From contig NZ_JADKRS010000003.1 of the NCBI RefSeq assembly GCF_015351075.1, positions 186,001 to 250,000 on the forward strand: a stretch of DNA of 64,000 bases. Direction: 5' to 3'. The notes below the pieces were generated by a model, which did no database searches, was not told the origin of the DNA, and was given only the letters and a program-made list of their open reading frames with translations. Shown here piece by piece: positions 1 through 10,548 of this stretch (positions are counted from its first letter, which is position 1; the number at the start of each line of letters is the position of its first letter). The position numbers and the translations under genes are program-made. The DNA comes from Clavibacter sp. VKM Ac-2873 (GTDB lineage: Bacteria > Actinomycetota > Actinomycetes > Actinomycetales > Microbacteriaceae).

Positions 1-1
1 C

Positions 2-763
2 GCCGGCATCGCGCCGCGCGGCGAGGCGGGCGTGCACCTGCAGACGCTCGCGGCGTACCGCCTCATGGACGAGCTCAAGGCGCGCTTCCCCGGCCTCGAG
101 ATCGAGTCGTGCTCGTCCGGCGGATCCCGCGTCGACCTCGGCGTGCTCGAGCGCACCGACCGCGTGTGGGTCTCCGACTGCATCGACCCGCTCGACCGCC
201 AGACGATGATGCGCTGGACCATGCAGCTCCTCCCGCCGGAGCTGATGGGCTCCCACATCGCCTCGGGCGTGAGCCACACCACCGGTCGGGCGCACCGCCT
301 GGCGTTCCGCGCGGGCTCGGCGCTCTTCGGCCACCTCGGCATCGAGTGGGACCTCGCGCAGGCCACCGAGGAGGAGAACGCGGACCTCGCCGAGTGGATC
401 GCCCTCTACAAGGAGGAGCGCGCGCTGATGCACACGGGCACGGTCGTCCGCGCGGACGAGAGCGACCCGACCCTGCTGGTCTACGGCGCGGTCGCCGCGG
501 ACGCCGGCTCCGCGCTGTTCTTCCTCGCGTCGATCGGCCGCTCCGAGGTCTCCCCGCGCGGCCGCTTCCTGCTGCCGGGCCTGGATCCCGCGCGCCGCTA
601 CCGCGTGGAGCCGGTGCGCGTCGGCACCCCCGAGCCCGGCTTCGCGGCGCCGGCCTGGTGGGACGGCGTCGAGCTGACCGGCCGCGCGCTCGCGACCTCG
701 GGCCTGCACGCGCCGCTGATGCTGCCCGAGTCGATCGCGATCCTGCGGGTCACCGCGATCTGA
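2..763 (+). CDS. Alpha-galactosidase, GH36, C-terminal part (5' end outside window)
   Basis: The reading frame is open from the first bases, so the gene begins upstream and only about 250 C-terminal residues are seen. The segment CSSGGSRVDLGVLERTDRVW followed by VSDCIDPLDR is the GH36 acid/base region; the Asp of the SD pair is the expected proton donor. The nucleophile motif (KWD type) lies outside the window. The rest is the end of the barrel and the beta-rich C-terminal domain. The enzyme would remove terminal alpha-galactose from oligosaccharides such as raffinose or galactomannan fragments. It fits the many glycosidases of this window. The family call is firm; the exact substrate is inferred. 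Confidence 0.9.
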   Translation, partial: AGIAPRGEAGVHLQTLAAYRLMDELKARFPGLEIESCSSGGSRVDLGVLERTDRVWVSDCIDPLDRQTMMRWTMQLLPPELMGSHIASGVSHTTGRAHRLAFRAGSALFGHLGIEWDLAQATEEENADLAEWIALYKEERALMHTGTVVRADESDPTLLVYGAVAADAGSALFFLASIGRSEVSPRGRFLLPGLDPARRYRVEPVRVGTPEPGFAAPAWWDGVELTGRALATSGLHAPLMLPESIAILRVTAI

Positions 764-972
764 TCCGCATTCGGCCTGTGGAGGAACGGCCCGTGCTCGC
801 GGAGCTCTCGCTACCTTCAGCGCCACCGGCGCTCCTGACGCGACGGTGACGAACCTCGAGGCCTCTTCCCGCACCAGGACCGCTGCATGATCCACGCACG
901 CGATGACGCTGCCGATGACCTCGTGGTCGCCATGAAACGCCGCCACGCACCTCATCGCAGAAACGGATCCTC

Positions 973-1368
973 ATGCGCATCACCACGAAAACCCTGTCCA
1001 CCGCCGCGCTCCTCTGCTTGTTCGTCGGAGCAGGAAGTGCCGCCTACGCCGGCACCTCTTCCTCGCATTTCGACGCCATCGTCCCCCGATTCCAGCAGCC
1101 TTGGGATTCCGCCGCCCAGACGAAGGCCTCGACCGGAGGGCAGGGCTTCGTCTCCTTCGACACGATCGGTGGGGACTACCGCATGAACGCGCGCATCTGC
1201 GATGGCGGGAACGGCTCGTGCGGTGCGGAACTCAAAGAGGTCGCGCAGGGACAGGGAGCTCTCCCCGACTCCCCCTTCTCAGCAGGGTCCCGCGTGCACC
1301 TCCAGCTCCACGCCACCCCGTACAACTTCGTCCGAGTGGAGGCCATCGGCTCTTGGGCCAGCAACTGA
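973..1368 (+). CDS. Small secreted protein of unknown family
   Basis: A 131-residue protein with a clear Sec signal peptide: a positive start (MRITTK), a hydrophobic core around residues 8-22 and an AYA cleavage site near residue 26. The mature part of about 105 residues holds two cysteines close together (RICDGGNGSCG), which could form a small disulfide loop. I do not recognise the family. It lies 70 bases upstream of three membrane-protein genes and an ABC ATPase on the same strand, so an exported peptide with its own export or immunity machinery is possible, but the link is positional only. No strong ribosome binding site precedes the ATG. Lactococcin-972-like features were looked for and not found. 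Confidence 0.6.
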   Translation: MRITTKTLSTAALLCLFVGAGSAAYAGTSSSHFDAIVPRFQQPWDSAAQTKASTGGQGFVSFDTIGGDYRMNARICDGGNGSCGAELKEVAQGQGALPDSPFSAGSRVHLQLHATPYNFVRVEAIGSWASN

Positions 1369-1437
1369 TCACCTGCGGAGCCCACCATCGCGGGCTACGC
1401 AGCTCCTCGCGACGCCACGAGAAGGAGGTGGGGTGAG

Positions 1438-2235
1438 ATGCTGCGCCTCGCTCTCGACCGAGCCGTCGGTCCCACGCAGATCGTCAGCGCGTCGCTCCTG
1501 CCCGCTCTCGCAGTGATCTCCGTGTTCCACAGCATGGATCATTCCCGGGTCGTCGACCGCTACGGGGTGTTCGCGGCGGGCATGCTCTCGCCGTCGCTCA
1601 TCCTGATGCCGCTGATCGTCACGCTGCTCACGTGCGTGAGATTCTCGTCGGAGCTGGCACATCGCTTCATCAGCCTGCAGCAGACGCGCTGCGACGCGCG
1701 GCTCCTTCTCGCCACTCGCTATGGGATGGCGGTGGTGATCGGCTTCTCCCTCGCTTTCCTCTTCTCCTTCGTCTCCTATGTGACGGCATTCCACATCTGG
1801 CCTCTCCTCGGCGACCCGGGGATCGATCCGGCGAGTTACATGCTCACTCCGGAGCAGGCCGTGGAGCACACCCAGCAACGGGAGGCGTTCGGCACCGTCC
1901 TGCGCTTCGGCGACCTCCTGTTCGGTCTCGTCTACTCGAGCTGGTTCGGCTTCTGCGGCGCGGTGTACGCGGCCATGGGCATCACCGCCTGCCTGCTCGT
2001 CCGGAATCGATTCCTGGCGCTCGCTGTCCCCATGCTGGTCGTCTTCGGCGAGACGTTCGTCGCGGAGATCCTGGGACACCCCGTTCTCGCCCTCTACTTC
2101 TCCGCGGTGCCGTTCGGCCTCTCCTTCTCCGGCGACGCGCAGGTCGTGCTCCCCCACCTCGTCCTCGCGGCCGCCGTCGCCGTGGTGGCGGTCATCGCCG
2201 TCCGGCGGGTCCCGTTCGGCGGCCGGCTCTCGTGA
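1438..2235 (+). CDS. Multi-pass membrane protein, ABC permease-like
   Basis: 265 residues with about six hydrophobic segments, including residues near 12-28, 38-60, 90-115, 160-185, 190-210 and 235-255. There is no recognisable catalytic motif. The start is fixed by a strong Shine-Dalgarno (GAAGGAGGTG at 1421-1430) seven bases before the ATG. Its stop overlaps the GTG of the next membrane gene in GTGA, and an ABC ATPase ends the run, so it is probably one subunit of an ABC-2-like transporter. Base composition is a little less GC-rich than its neighbours at the start. The family is not recognised beyond this. Confidence 0.65.
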   Translation: MLRLALDRAVGPTQIVSASLLPALAVISVFHSMDHSRVVDRYGVFAAGMLSPSLILMPLIVTLLTCVRFSSELAHRFISLQQTRCDARLLLATRYGMAVVIGFSLAFLFSFVSYVTAFHIWPLLGDPGIDPASYMLTPEQAVEHTQQREAFGTVLRFGDLLFGLVYSSWFGFCGAVYAAMGITACLLVRNRFLALAVPMLVVFGETFVAEILGHPVLALYFSAVPFGLSFSGDAQVVLPHLVLAAAVAVVAVIAVRRVPFGGRLS

Positions 2236-3008
2236 GCTTCCTCGACCGGATCACGAGCATCCCCGCACTGATCCTGGCCGCTCTCGCCGTCGCGTCCGGC
2301 GCGTACACGCGCTCATTCGAGCAGGCCTCCCCGACCGGCGTCCGTCTCACCCAGACGAAGCTCATGCTCGATGAGGTGACGGACACCCGGTTCCTCGCGA
2401 ACGTCGTGCTCCTCGCCTGGCTCGTCGCGCTCGTCATCCGGGCGCCCGTCGACGCGATGCCCGACCGCCTCATCCGGCACGGCAGCTACCGCTACGCGAT
2501 CCTCGCCGCATGCCGCGACGGCATGGCCTGGGCACTCGCGATCGTGCCGCTCCTCCTCGCGGCGATGTACGTCACCGCGCTCGGACTGCCCTTCGCCGAC
2601 GACGGCACGCAGGGGATCGAGGGCTACAGCGCTGCGCAGCAACGGCCGGGGTGGCCGTGGCTGGCGCTCGTGCTCGGCACCATCGCGCTCGCAACCGCCC
2701 TCCTGCTCGTGACCCAGGTCATCGCGCTCGCCCTGCACATCGCCGTCCCGATCCCAGGACTCGACATCGTCTTCGCCGTCGCGGTCGGGATGCTCGCGCT
2801 CCTCTCCGCCGCAGGGGTGGTCGACGCCAGCTCGCCTCTGAACCTCAGCCACCTCACGACCGCTCAGACCGTCACGGCCGACCCCGGCACCGCGATCGGC
2901 AGCTGGGCGGCCGTCACGATCGCGTGCGCCACGCTCCTCCTCGCGGTCCGCGCGAAGGACCGCACGCACCGCTCGCGTCCCGCGCTCCTCGGGCAGCGCA
3001 AGGGATGA
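2232..3008 (+). CDS. Multi-pass membrane protein, second subunit of the cassette
   Basis: 258 residues beginning with GTG that overlaps the previous stop (GTGA, 2232-2235). It has about five to six hydrophobic stretches, among them residues 8-22, 50-65, 92-112, 150-175 and 185-205. The frame is open further upstream, but that part is a shadow of the preceding gene; the overlap start is the sensible one. It is co-transcribed with and translationally coupled to the genes on both sides. Together with the proteins before and after, it likely forms the membrane part of an ABC system whose ATPase is at 3732. No family motif recognised. Confidence 0.65.
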   Translation: MSFLDRITSIPALILAALAVASGAYTRSFEQASPTGVRLTQTKLMLDEVTDTRFLANVVLLAWLVALVIRAPVDAMPDRLIRHGSYRYAILAACRDGMAWALAIVPLLLAAMYVTALGLPFADDGTQGIEGYSAAQQRPGWPWLALVLGTIALATALLLVTQVIALALHIAVPIPGLDIVFAVAVGMLALLSAAGVVDASSPLNLSHLTTAQTVTADPGTAIGSWAAVTIACATLLLAVRAKDRTHRSRPALLGQRKG

Positions 3009-3709
3009 GGGCCTGGATCGCGCTCGTCGCCGTGGTGGGCGCGTGCCTCGCCGGGCTCTTGGCGATGCCCGCCGATCCGCTCCTGGTGGACGACGTGCCG
3101 ACGACCGCCGTCGACCGTCTCGCGTCCGCCCTCTCCGGCGACGGCACGATCCTCCACCTCCTCGGCGGCCTCATCGTCTACGGCGGCTTCGCGTTCGTCC
3201 TGCAGCTGCGGGAGTCCCACGAGGCGCGCGGCATGCTGCTCCAACGGCTCCTGCGGTACGGCTCGGCCACGCGGTGGGCCGCGGCGCGCACCCGGCGCCA
3301 CGCCGTCGCGGCCGTCCTGTACCTCGCGGTCGTCGCCGCGCTCGGCCTCGGGTCCGCCGTCCTCACCGGATCCGGGCCCGTGCTCCCCGACCCGGATCGC
3401 CTCGTCCTCCTCGCCTGGCAGTACCTCCTCGGGGGCCTGCTCCAGCTCGGGATCTACTCGGCCCTCGTCCTCATCGTCACCTGGCTCGCGCGCGGTCCGG
3501 CCGCCGGGCTCCTGACGGTCGGCGTCATCGTCACCGGCGGAGCGCTGCAGCTCGAGTCGCGGACGTGGCTGCCCGTCCAGCTCGCCGACCTCGCCGTGAC
3601 CCGCGGCGGGTGGCCCGAGGTCGGCGACGGCACCGCCACGCTCGGCCTCGCGGTCGCGATCCTCGGGCTCGCCCTCACCGCGCTCGTCAGCTTCACCCGC
3701 CCCGCCTGA
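3005..3709 (+). CDS. Multi-pass membrane protein, third subunit of the cassette
   Basis: 234 residues; its ATG overlaps the previous stop in ATGA (3005-3008). Hydrophobic segments are seen near residues 5-22, 52-68, 98-120, 142-165, 170-185 and 215-232. A basic loop (RLLRYGSATRWAAARTRRH) lies between the second and third segments, as in cytoplasmic loops that meet an ATPase. It is separated by 22 bases, with an AAGGAG ribosome binding site, from the ABC ATPase. Probably a permease subunit of the same transporter. I do not recognise a named family. Confidence 0.65.
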   Translation: MRAWIALVAVVGACLAGLLAMPADPLLVDDVPTTAVDRLASALSGDGTILHLLGGLIVYGGFAFVLQLRESHEARGMLLQRLLRYGSATRWAAARTRRHAVAAVLYLAVVAALGLGSAVLTGSGPVLPDPDRLVLLAWQYLLGGLLQLGIYSALVLIVTWLARGPAAGLLTVGVIVTGGALQLESRTWLPVQLADLAVTRGGWPEVGDGTATLGLAVAILGLALTALVSFTRPA

Positions 3710-3731
3710 TCCCCGACCGACAAGGAGAACC

Positions 3732-4376
3732 ATGCCGATCATCACCCTCACCGGCGTCACGAAGGTCTTTCGCGGGAACACGCTGTTCCAGGGCGTGGAC
3801 CTCGCCCTGGAACGCGGCCGCACCTACGGCCTCGTCGGGCCCAACGGCTGCGGCAAGTCCGTCCTGTTCAAGCTGATCTGCGGCTTCATGCGCCCCGACT
3901 CGGGCGTCATCGACATCGATCCCGACCTCCTCTCGCCCGGCCGCACCTTCCCGGACCGGTTCGGCGCGATCATCGACGGCCCGGCGTACCTCGCGCACCG
4001 CACGGGGCTGCAGAACCTGACGGAGCTCGCGGCGATCCGGAAGCGGATCACCGTGGACGAGGTGCGCGATGCCATGCGCGCGATGGGGCTCGACCCGGAT
4101 TCCCGCACCCGCGTCCGCAGCTACTCCCTGGGCATGAAGCAGAAGCTGTCGCTCGTGCAGGCGCTCATGGAACGTCCGGAGGTGCTGCTGCTCGACGAGC
4201 CGTTCAACGCCCTCGACGCCGAGAGCGTCGAGCGCCTCACCGCGGAGCTGCGTCGGCAGCAGGGCCTCGGCACGACGATCCTGTTCACCAGCCACGAGCG
4301 CGAGCACATCGACGCGCTCAGCCACGAGGTGCTCGAGATCACCGGAGGACGGATCCGGAACACGACGCGCCCCTGA
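3732..4376 (+). CDS. ABC transporter ATP-binding protein
   Basis: 214 residues, the usual size of a stand-alone ABC ATPase. The Walker A motif GPNGCGKS is at residues 36-43, the signature is the divergent YSLGMKQKL (131-139), Walker B VLLLDEP is at 150-156 and the switch His is in FTSHE near the C-terminus. It follows three membrane-protein genes and presumably powers them. The divergent signature (SLGMK instead of LSGGQ) is typical of the ABC-2 exporter and bacteriocin-immunity branch, so export of, or protection from, a peptide or lipid is more likely than nutrient uptake. Start set by AAGGAG five bases before the ATG. Confidence 0.88.
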   Translation: MPIITLTGVTKVFRGNTLFQGVDLALERGRTYGLVGPNGCGKSVLFKLICGFMRPDSGVIDIDPDLLSPGRTFPDRFGAIIDGPAYLAHRTGLQNLTELAAIRKRITVDEVRDAMRAMGLDPDSRTRVRSYSLGMKQKLSLVQALMERPEVLLLDEPFNALDAESVERLTAELRRQQGLGTTILFTSHEREHIDALSHEVLEITGGRIRNTTRP

Positions 4377-4415
4377 CGCCGGAGCATCAGGAGCGCGCGG
4401 CGGGCCGCATCCGGA

Positions 4416-6608
<2,193 letters not shown>

Positions 6609-6627
6609 TGCGTTCCCTTCGGTCGTA

Positions 6628-6648
6628 CTTGAGTCGTGCGGGCTCAAG
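6628..6648 (-). promoter_or_regulatory. HAIR element (HspR operator) upstream of clpB
   Basis: On the plus strand CTTGAGT (6628-6634), seven bases, then GCTCAAG (6642-6648). This matches the actinobacterial HAIR consensus CTTGAGT-N7-ACTCAAG at 13 of 14 arm positions. It lies 20 bases before the chosen clpB start. HspR with DnaK is known to repress clpB and dnaK operons through this element, so clpB is probably heat-shock regulated by HspR. Confidence 0.9.
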
Positions 6649-6687
6649 TTTACTGCCGGATCCGACTCAGCGCCACCGGCCGACGCC

Positions 6688-7347
6688 TCAGGGCGCGGCC
6701 CCCGCCCGGTAGGAGCTGAAGTCGCTGGTGTGCACGGCCGCCGGGTCCATCACGAGGCGCAGGTCGTAGGCCGCGCAGTCCGCGAACGTGCCGATGCTGA
6801 ACGCCGTCGACGATCGGCGCAGCACGCCCTTCGACGGCCCGTCGCCGCCGATGCCCGCGCGGTGCACCATCCACCCCACGTCGCCGGCCTCGTCGACCAG
6901 GTACCGCATGACCGCCTCGTTGTCCCGGTGCTGCCCCTCGAAGCCGCGGGCGATGGTGGCGCGGATGAGCCGGAGGGGTGCGGTGAGCGGCCGGTCGGGC
7001 GCGGCGCTCAGGCCGCCCGCCTGGTAGAGGAACCGGTCGACGCCGTTGCGGCGCATGGCGGGGACGAGCCGGCGGACGAACTCGGTGTTCACGGGGCGCG
7101 TGCGCTGGGCGGTCGCGTCGCCCAGCATCGAGATGACGTGGTCGGCGCCGGCCACCAGCGCGTCGAGGTCGAGCTCCTCGGTGATGGATCCGCGGATCAC
7201 CTCGAGGTCGGGATGCGTCGCGGTGAGCTTCGCGGGCGTCCGCGCGAGCGCGCGCACCCGGAACCCCTGCTCGAGGGCGAGCCGGATGAGGTGCCGGCCG
7301 GTCTGGCCGGTACCGCCGAGCACGAGGAGGGTGGTCTGTCGATCCAC
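6688..7347 (-). CDS. NAD(P)-binding NmrA/SDR-atypical family protein
   Basis: 219 residues. The N-terminus [20 protein letters not shown] is a Rossmann dinucleotide-binding loop of the GxxGxxG kind; the rest matches NAD(P)H-binding, NmrA-like reductase folds, with ISMLGDA and an FLYQAGG strand. The usual SDR YxxxK pair is absent, as is normal for this atypical group. Start set at GTG 7347, with AGGA upstream, because it begins right at the Rossmann strand. It is divergent from a TetR gene across a perfect palindrome, so it is the likely target of that repressor. Substrate unknown. Confidence 0.82.
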   Translation of the reverse strand: MDRQTTLLVLGGTGQTGRHLIRLALEQGFRVRALARTPAKLTATHPDLEVIRGSITEELDLDALVAGADHVISMLGDATAQRTRPVNTEFVRRLVPAMRRNGVDRFLYQAGGLSAAPDRPLTAPLRLIRATIARGFEGQHRDNEAVMRYLVDEAGDVGWMVHRAGIGGDGPSKGVLRRSSTAFSIGTFADCAAYDLRLVMDPAAVHTSDFSSYRAGAAP

Positions 7348-7438
7348 GGGGGGGGTCCTGTCGTCGGGTGCGTCCCGGAGGGCGCGATGTGCGGGACGCA
7401 TCCGCGCCCCGCGCTCAAAGTAGGCGCTGCCTATAAAA

Positions 7439-7451
7439 TAGTCAATGACTA
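7439..7451. promoter_or_regulatory. Palindromic operator between TetR gene and NmrA-like gene
   Basis: TAGTCA-A-TGACTA, a perfect 13-base palindrome in an AT-rich spot of a divergent intergenic region. It sits 10 bases upstream of the TAGGAT -10 box (7461-7466) of the TetR gene, in the spacer or -35 area, and 91 bases from the GTG of the other gene. It is a good candidate for the binding site of the TetR protein. Confidence 0.65.
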
Positions 7452-7472
7452 CTCGTCCGATAGGATCCCGGC

Positions 7473-8093
7473 ATGACGACGCGGCCCTTCCACCACGGGA
7501 ACCTCCGCGCCGTGCTGCTCGAGCAGGCGGAGGCGATGCTCCGCGCGGACGGGATCGAGGGCCTGTCCCTCCGCGAGCTCGCGCGGCAGGCGGGCGTGAG
7601 CCACGGCGCCCCGCGGAGCCACTTCATCGACCGGCAGGCCCTGCTCGACGCCCTCGCCGAGCGCGGCTTCACGCGGCTCACGGAGGACGTGCGCACCGCG
7701 CTCGGCGGCCGCGGATCCCTGCACGCCCGCTTCGTGCGCGTCGCCTCGGCGTACGTCGAGTTCGCCGTCGAGGACGCCGCGCTCATGGAGCTGATGTTCC
7801 AGGCGAAGACGAGCGCCGCCGCCGGGCCCGTGCGCGACGCGTCGACGCGCCTGTTCCAGGTGCTCGACGAGGCGATGGGCGATCCGGCGGATGCGGATGC
7901 GGATGCGGACCTCGACCCCGACGGCGACGCCCGCGAGCGGTTCAAGCTCCTCTTCGCCGCCACGATGCAGGGCATCGCCGCGCTCGTCGCCGCCCGGCGC
8001 ATCACGCGCGCGCAGGGGGACGTGCTCGTGCGCGAGGCGATGGACGCGATGCTCGAGTCGCGGCTCGGCGCGCGGGCGGTGACCCGGCGCTGA
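7473..8093 (+). CDS. TetR/AcrR family transcriptional regulator
   Basis: 206 residues. The N-terminal helix-turn-helix is clear: [20 protein letters not shown] around residues 31-50, followed by [15 protein letters not shown]. The C-terminal ligand domain contains a short DADADAD tract encoded by a GATGCG repeat. The start codon lies exactly six bases after a TAGGAT -10 box, so the mRNA is probably leaderless. It is transcribed away from the NmrA-like gene and likely represses that gene and itself through the palindrome at 7439. The effector cannot be read from sequence. Confidence 0.9.
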   Translation: MTTRPFHHGNLRAVLLEQAEAMLRADGIEGLSLRELARQAGVSHGAPRSHFIDRQALLDALAERGFTRLTEDVRTALGGRGSLHARFVRVASAYVEFAVEDAALMELMFQAKTSAAAGPVRDASTRLFQVLDEAMGDPADADADADLDPDGDARERFKLLFAATMQGIAALVAARRITRAQGDVLVREAMDAMLESRLGARAVTRR

Positions 8094-8097
8094 CGCG

Positions 8098-9093
8098 CTA
8101 GGCGAGCGCGGGGATCCCCTCCACCGCGATCGCGACGTCCTCCGTCACCAGGTCCGCGTTCGCCATCGCGCCCGCCATGGTGCCGGCGGCCATCGCCACC
8201 GGCACGTTCGCCGACGCGCTGGCCGCGTTGCCCGCGACGAGGAGGCCGGGGACGCTCGTCCGGCCCATCGGATCCACCGCGACGAACGGACCCCAGGGCG
8301 TGTCCTCAGTGGCGGCGCCGAGCGCGCGGGCCAGGCCGTCGCGGGGCGCGACGCCGGGCATCGCGAAGAGCGAGTCGAGCGGGAGGGTGCGGCCGTCGGC
8401 GAGCTCCACGCCCTCCAGTGCGCCGCGCTCCCCGAGCACGCGCACGACCGCGGCCTCCTCGACGCGGATGCCGCGGGCATCGATCCCGGTGCGGGTCGCG
8501 GCGTCGATCCCCAGGGGCGCACCGTCCGCCGTGCCGCCCGCGACGAGGAAGGTGACGTCGGCCGACCACTGCCGGAGCATCTGCACGTGGTGGAGGCTGC
8601 CGGGTCCGGTCGCGAGCACGCCGATGCGGCGGTCGCGCACCTCGTAGCCGTCGCAGTACGGGCAGACGACGACGCCCGCGCCCCAGTGCGCGGCGAGGCC
8701 GGGGATCCCGGGCAGGACGTCGGCGAGGCCCGTCGCCAGGATCACGCGGCGGGCCGTGACCTTTGCGCCTCCGTCGAGCGCCACGCGGAAGCGCGGGCCG
8801 GCCGGGCCGTCGAGCGCCGCGACCGCCTCCACCCGCCCGTCGACCACGACGCCCCCGTAGCCCTCGATCTCGCGTCGGCCCTCGGCGACGAGCTCCCGCG
8901 GCGGCTTCCCGTCGTGGCCGAGCACGCCGTGCATGTGCGCGGCGACCGCGTTGCGGGGCTGGCCGGCGTCCACGACGAGCACGCTCCGGCGGGCCCGCGC
9001 GAGCATGAGCGCCGCGCTCGACCCCGCGACCCCGCCGCCGATGACGACCGCGTCCCACTCGTGCTGACCTTCGATGCGCTGCGTGATGTCCAT
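8098..9093 (-). CDS. FAD/NAD(P)-dependent oxidoreductase, thioredoxin reductase-like
   Basis: 331 residues with an FAD-binding GGGVAGSSAALMLARA near residues 19-34, a CPYCDG motif near residue 143 in the place of the TrxB CxxC, a second nucleotide-binding loop (IGVLATGPGS) and the C-terminal FAD motif VPGLLVAGNAA. The CxxC spaced as C-P-Y-C suggests a disulfide-active flavoenzyme, but the partner is unknown; close relatives are often annotated only as NAD(P)/FAD-dependent oxidoreductases. Its stop is four bases from the convergent TetR stop. A glycosyltransferase gene lies upstream on the same strand, 80 bases away. Confidence 0.86.
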   Translation of the reverse strand: MDITQRIEGQHEWDAVVIGGGVAGSSAALMLARARRSVLVVDAGQPRNAVAAHMHGVLGHDGKPPRELVAEGRREIEGYGGVVVDGRVEAVAALDGPAGPRFRVALDGGAKVTARRVILATGLADVLPGIPGLAAHWGAGVVVCPYCDGYEVRDRRIGVLATGPGSLHHVQMLRQWSADVTFLVAGGTADGAPLGIDAATRTGIDARGIRVEEAAVVRVLGERGALEGVELADGRTLPLDSLFAMPGVAPRDGLARALGAATEDTPWGPFVAVDPMGRTSVPGLLVAGNAASASANVPVAMAAGTMAGAMANADLVTEDVAIAVEGIPALA

Positions 9094-9173
9094 GGATCCA
9101 CCCTCGACGCTCCCGGCGCTTCGCGCACGGCACCTTGCGGCATGCGCAAGACTCGGGCTCCGGGCGTCGGGGT

Positions 9174-10358
9174 TCAGCGCACGAGCGCCTCGATGCGCCG
9201 CACCACGTCGGCGGGCGACGGCAGCGCGCGCATCTCGTCGGCCACGGCGGCGGCGGCCGCACGCGCGGACGCATCGCCGAGCAGGTCCCGGATCCGCGCG
9301 GCGAGCTCCCCCGGCGTGGCCCGGGCGTCGAGCATCGCGCCGGCGCCGAGGTCGCGCACCCGCTCCCCGTTCGGCAGGTGGTCGGCGCCGAGCGGCAGCA
9401 CGAGCAGCGGCACGCCATGGGAGAGCGCCTGCGTCAGGGTGCCGGATCCCCCGTGCGTCACGACGAGGTCGGCCGCGGCGAGCGCCCCGTCCTGCGGCAC
9501 GTACCGCTCGACGCGGACGCGCGGGCTGCCCGTCGGGAACCCCGCCGGGTCGATCTCGGGCCCCGTGGTGACCAGGGCGCGCACCGGGAGCGACTCGAGC
9601 GCCGCGATGATCCGCGGCAGGAGGTCGCCGGACGCCCGGTTGAAGACGGTGCCGAGCGTCGCGTAGACGCGGTGCGGCTCGTCGCCCGCCGCGAGCCAGG
9701 CCGCGGCGGGGTGGTCGCTCCTCGGCTGCGGCGCGTCGGAGCGCATGCGCGTCGTCGCGCCCCGGGGGGTCCGCTCAGCCCGGAGCGCGGGCGGGAACGG
9801 CACCACGGTGAGGGCGCCGTGCACCCCGTGCAGATCGGGATCCGGCGCCAGGCCGGCCTCCGCCCGGAACGCCTGCATCGGCTCGCGGAGCCGCTCGAGC
9901 CACGCGTCGGACGCGGTCGCGAACACCTCGACCACGACGCACGGGAGCCCGGAGAGCTCCGCCGCGACCATCGCCCCGAAGTCCTGCCCGTCGCAGACCA
10001 CGACGTCCGCCGCCCAATCGGCGGCGATCCCGACGACGGCGTCGCGTGCCTCGCGGGCGCTGTCGCCGAGGAAGTACGGCGCGACGTTCGCCAGCAAGCC
10101 GGATGAGGTGACGGGCGTGAGGATCCCGGTGCCCCCCTCCCGCCAGGACGCGTCGGCCGTCGACGGCATCGTCGACACCTCGCGCGGGTGCAGGTGGTCG
10201 AAGCCGGTCTGGTCGCGCACGACCGACCGCGCGCCGCAGACGGCGGTCTCGTGGCCGGCCGCCCGGGCCGCGTGCGCGAGGGGCAGCATCGGGCCGAGGT
10301 GGCCGCGGCCGCGGGCGAAGGAGAAGAGGATGCGCAGGGGCGCCTCGGTCGTGGGCAT
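9174..10358 (-). CDS. Glycosyltransferase, MGT/UGT type (GT1)
   Basis: 394 residues with the two-domain GT-B layout. The N-terminus ILFSFARGRGHLGPMLPLA is the acceptor-side start seen in macrolide and erythromycin-type glycosyltransferases. The C-terminal donor motif HGGSGTLTQALSHGVPLLVL followed by PLGADHLPNGERV is diagnostic. It probably transfers a sugar from a nucleotide donor to a small hydrophobic acceptor, giving drug inactivation or a glycosylated metabolite. The frame stays open further upstream, but the composition there is non-coding, so ATG 10358 is used. No biosynthetic gene cluster surrounds it. Confidence 0.85.
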   Translation of the reverse strand: MPTTEAPLRILFSFARGRGHLGPMLPLAHAARAAGHETAVCGARSVVRDQTGFDHLHPREVSTMPSTADASWREGGTGILTPVTSSGLLANVAPYFLGDSAREARDAVVGIAADWAADVVVCDGQDFGAMVAAELSGLPCVVVEVFATASDAWLERLREPMQAFRAEAGLAPDPDLHGVHGALTVVPFPPALRAERTPRGATTRMRSDAPQPRSDHPAAAWLAAGDEPHRVYATLGTVFNRASGDLLPRIIAALESLPVRALVTTGPEIDPAGFPTGSPRVRVERYVPQDGALAAADLVVTHGGSGTLTQALSHGVPLLVLPLGADHLPNGERVRDLGAGAMLDARATPGELAARIRDLLGDASARAAAAAVADEMRALPSPADVVRRIEALVR

Positions 10359-10548
10359 CAGGGCGTCAGCGCTCCTCGTGAGGTGGGCGGAGCGGGCGGA
10401 CCCGCGGGAGCCGGCGGACGGCGGACGACGGCCGCGGAGCCGGAACGTCGACCCTCGCATGCGCCGCCCGACGTCGCCCGCGGCCCTCCCCAGGCGCCGC
10501 GCCCGCCGCCCGCCCGCCTGCCGGACCCGCCACCGGGCCGCCCCCTCG

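Noticed and set aside
973-1368. Lactococcin-972 family bacteriocin
   Set aside because: The size and ABC neighbours are suggestive, but the characteristic mature-sequence pattern is absent and the membrane genes are three small ones rather than one large one.
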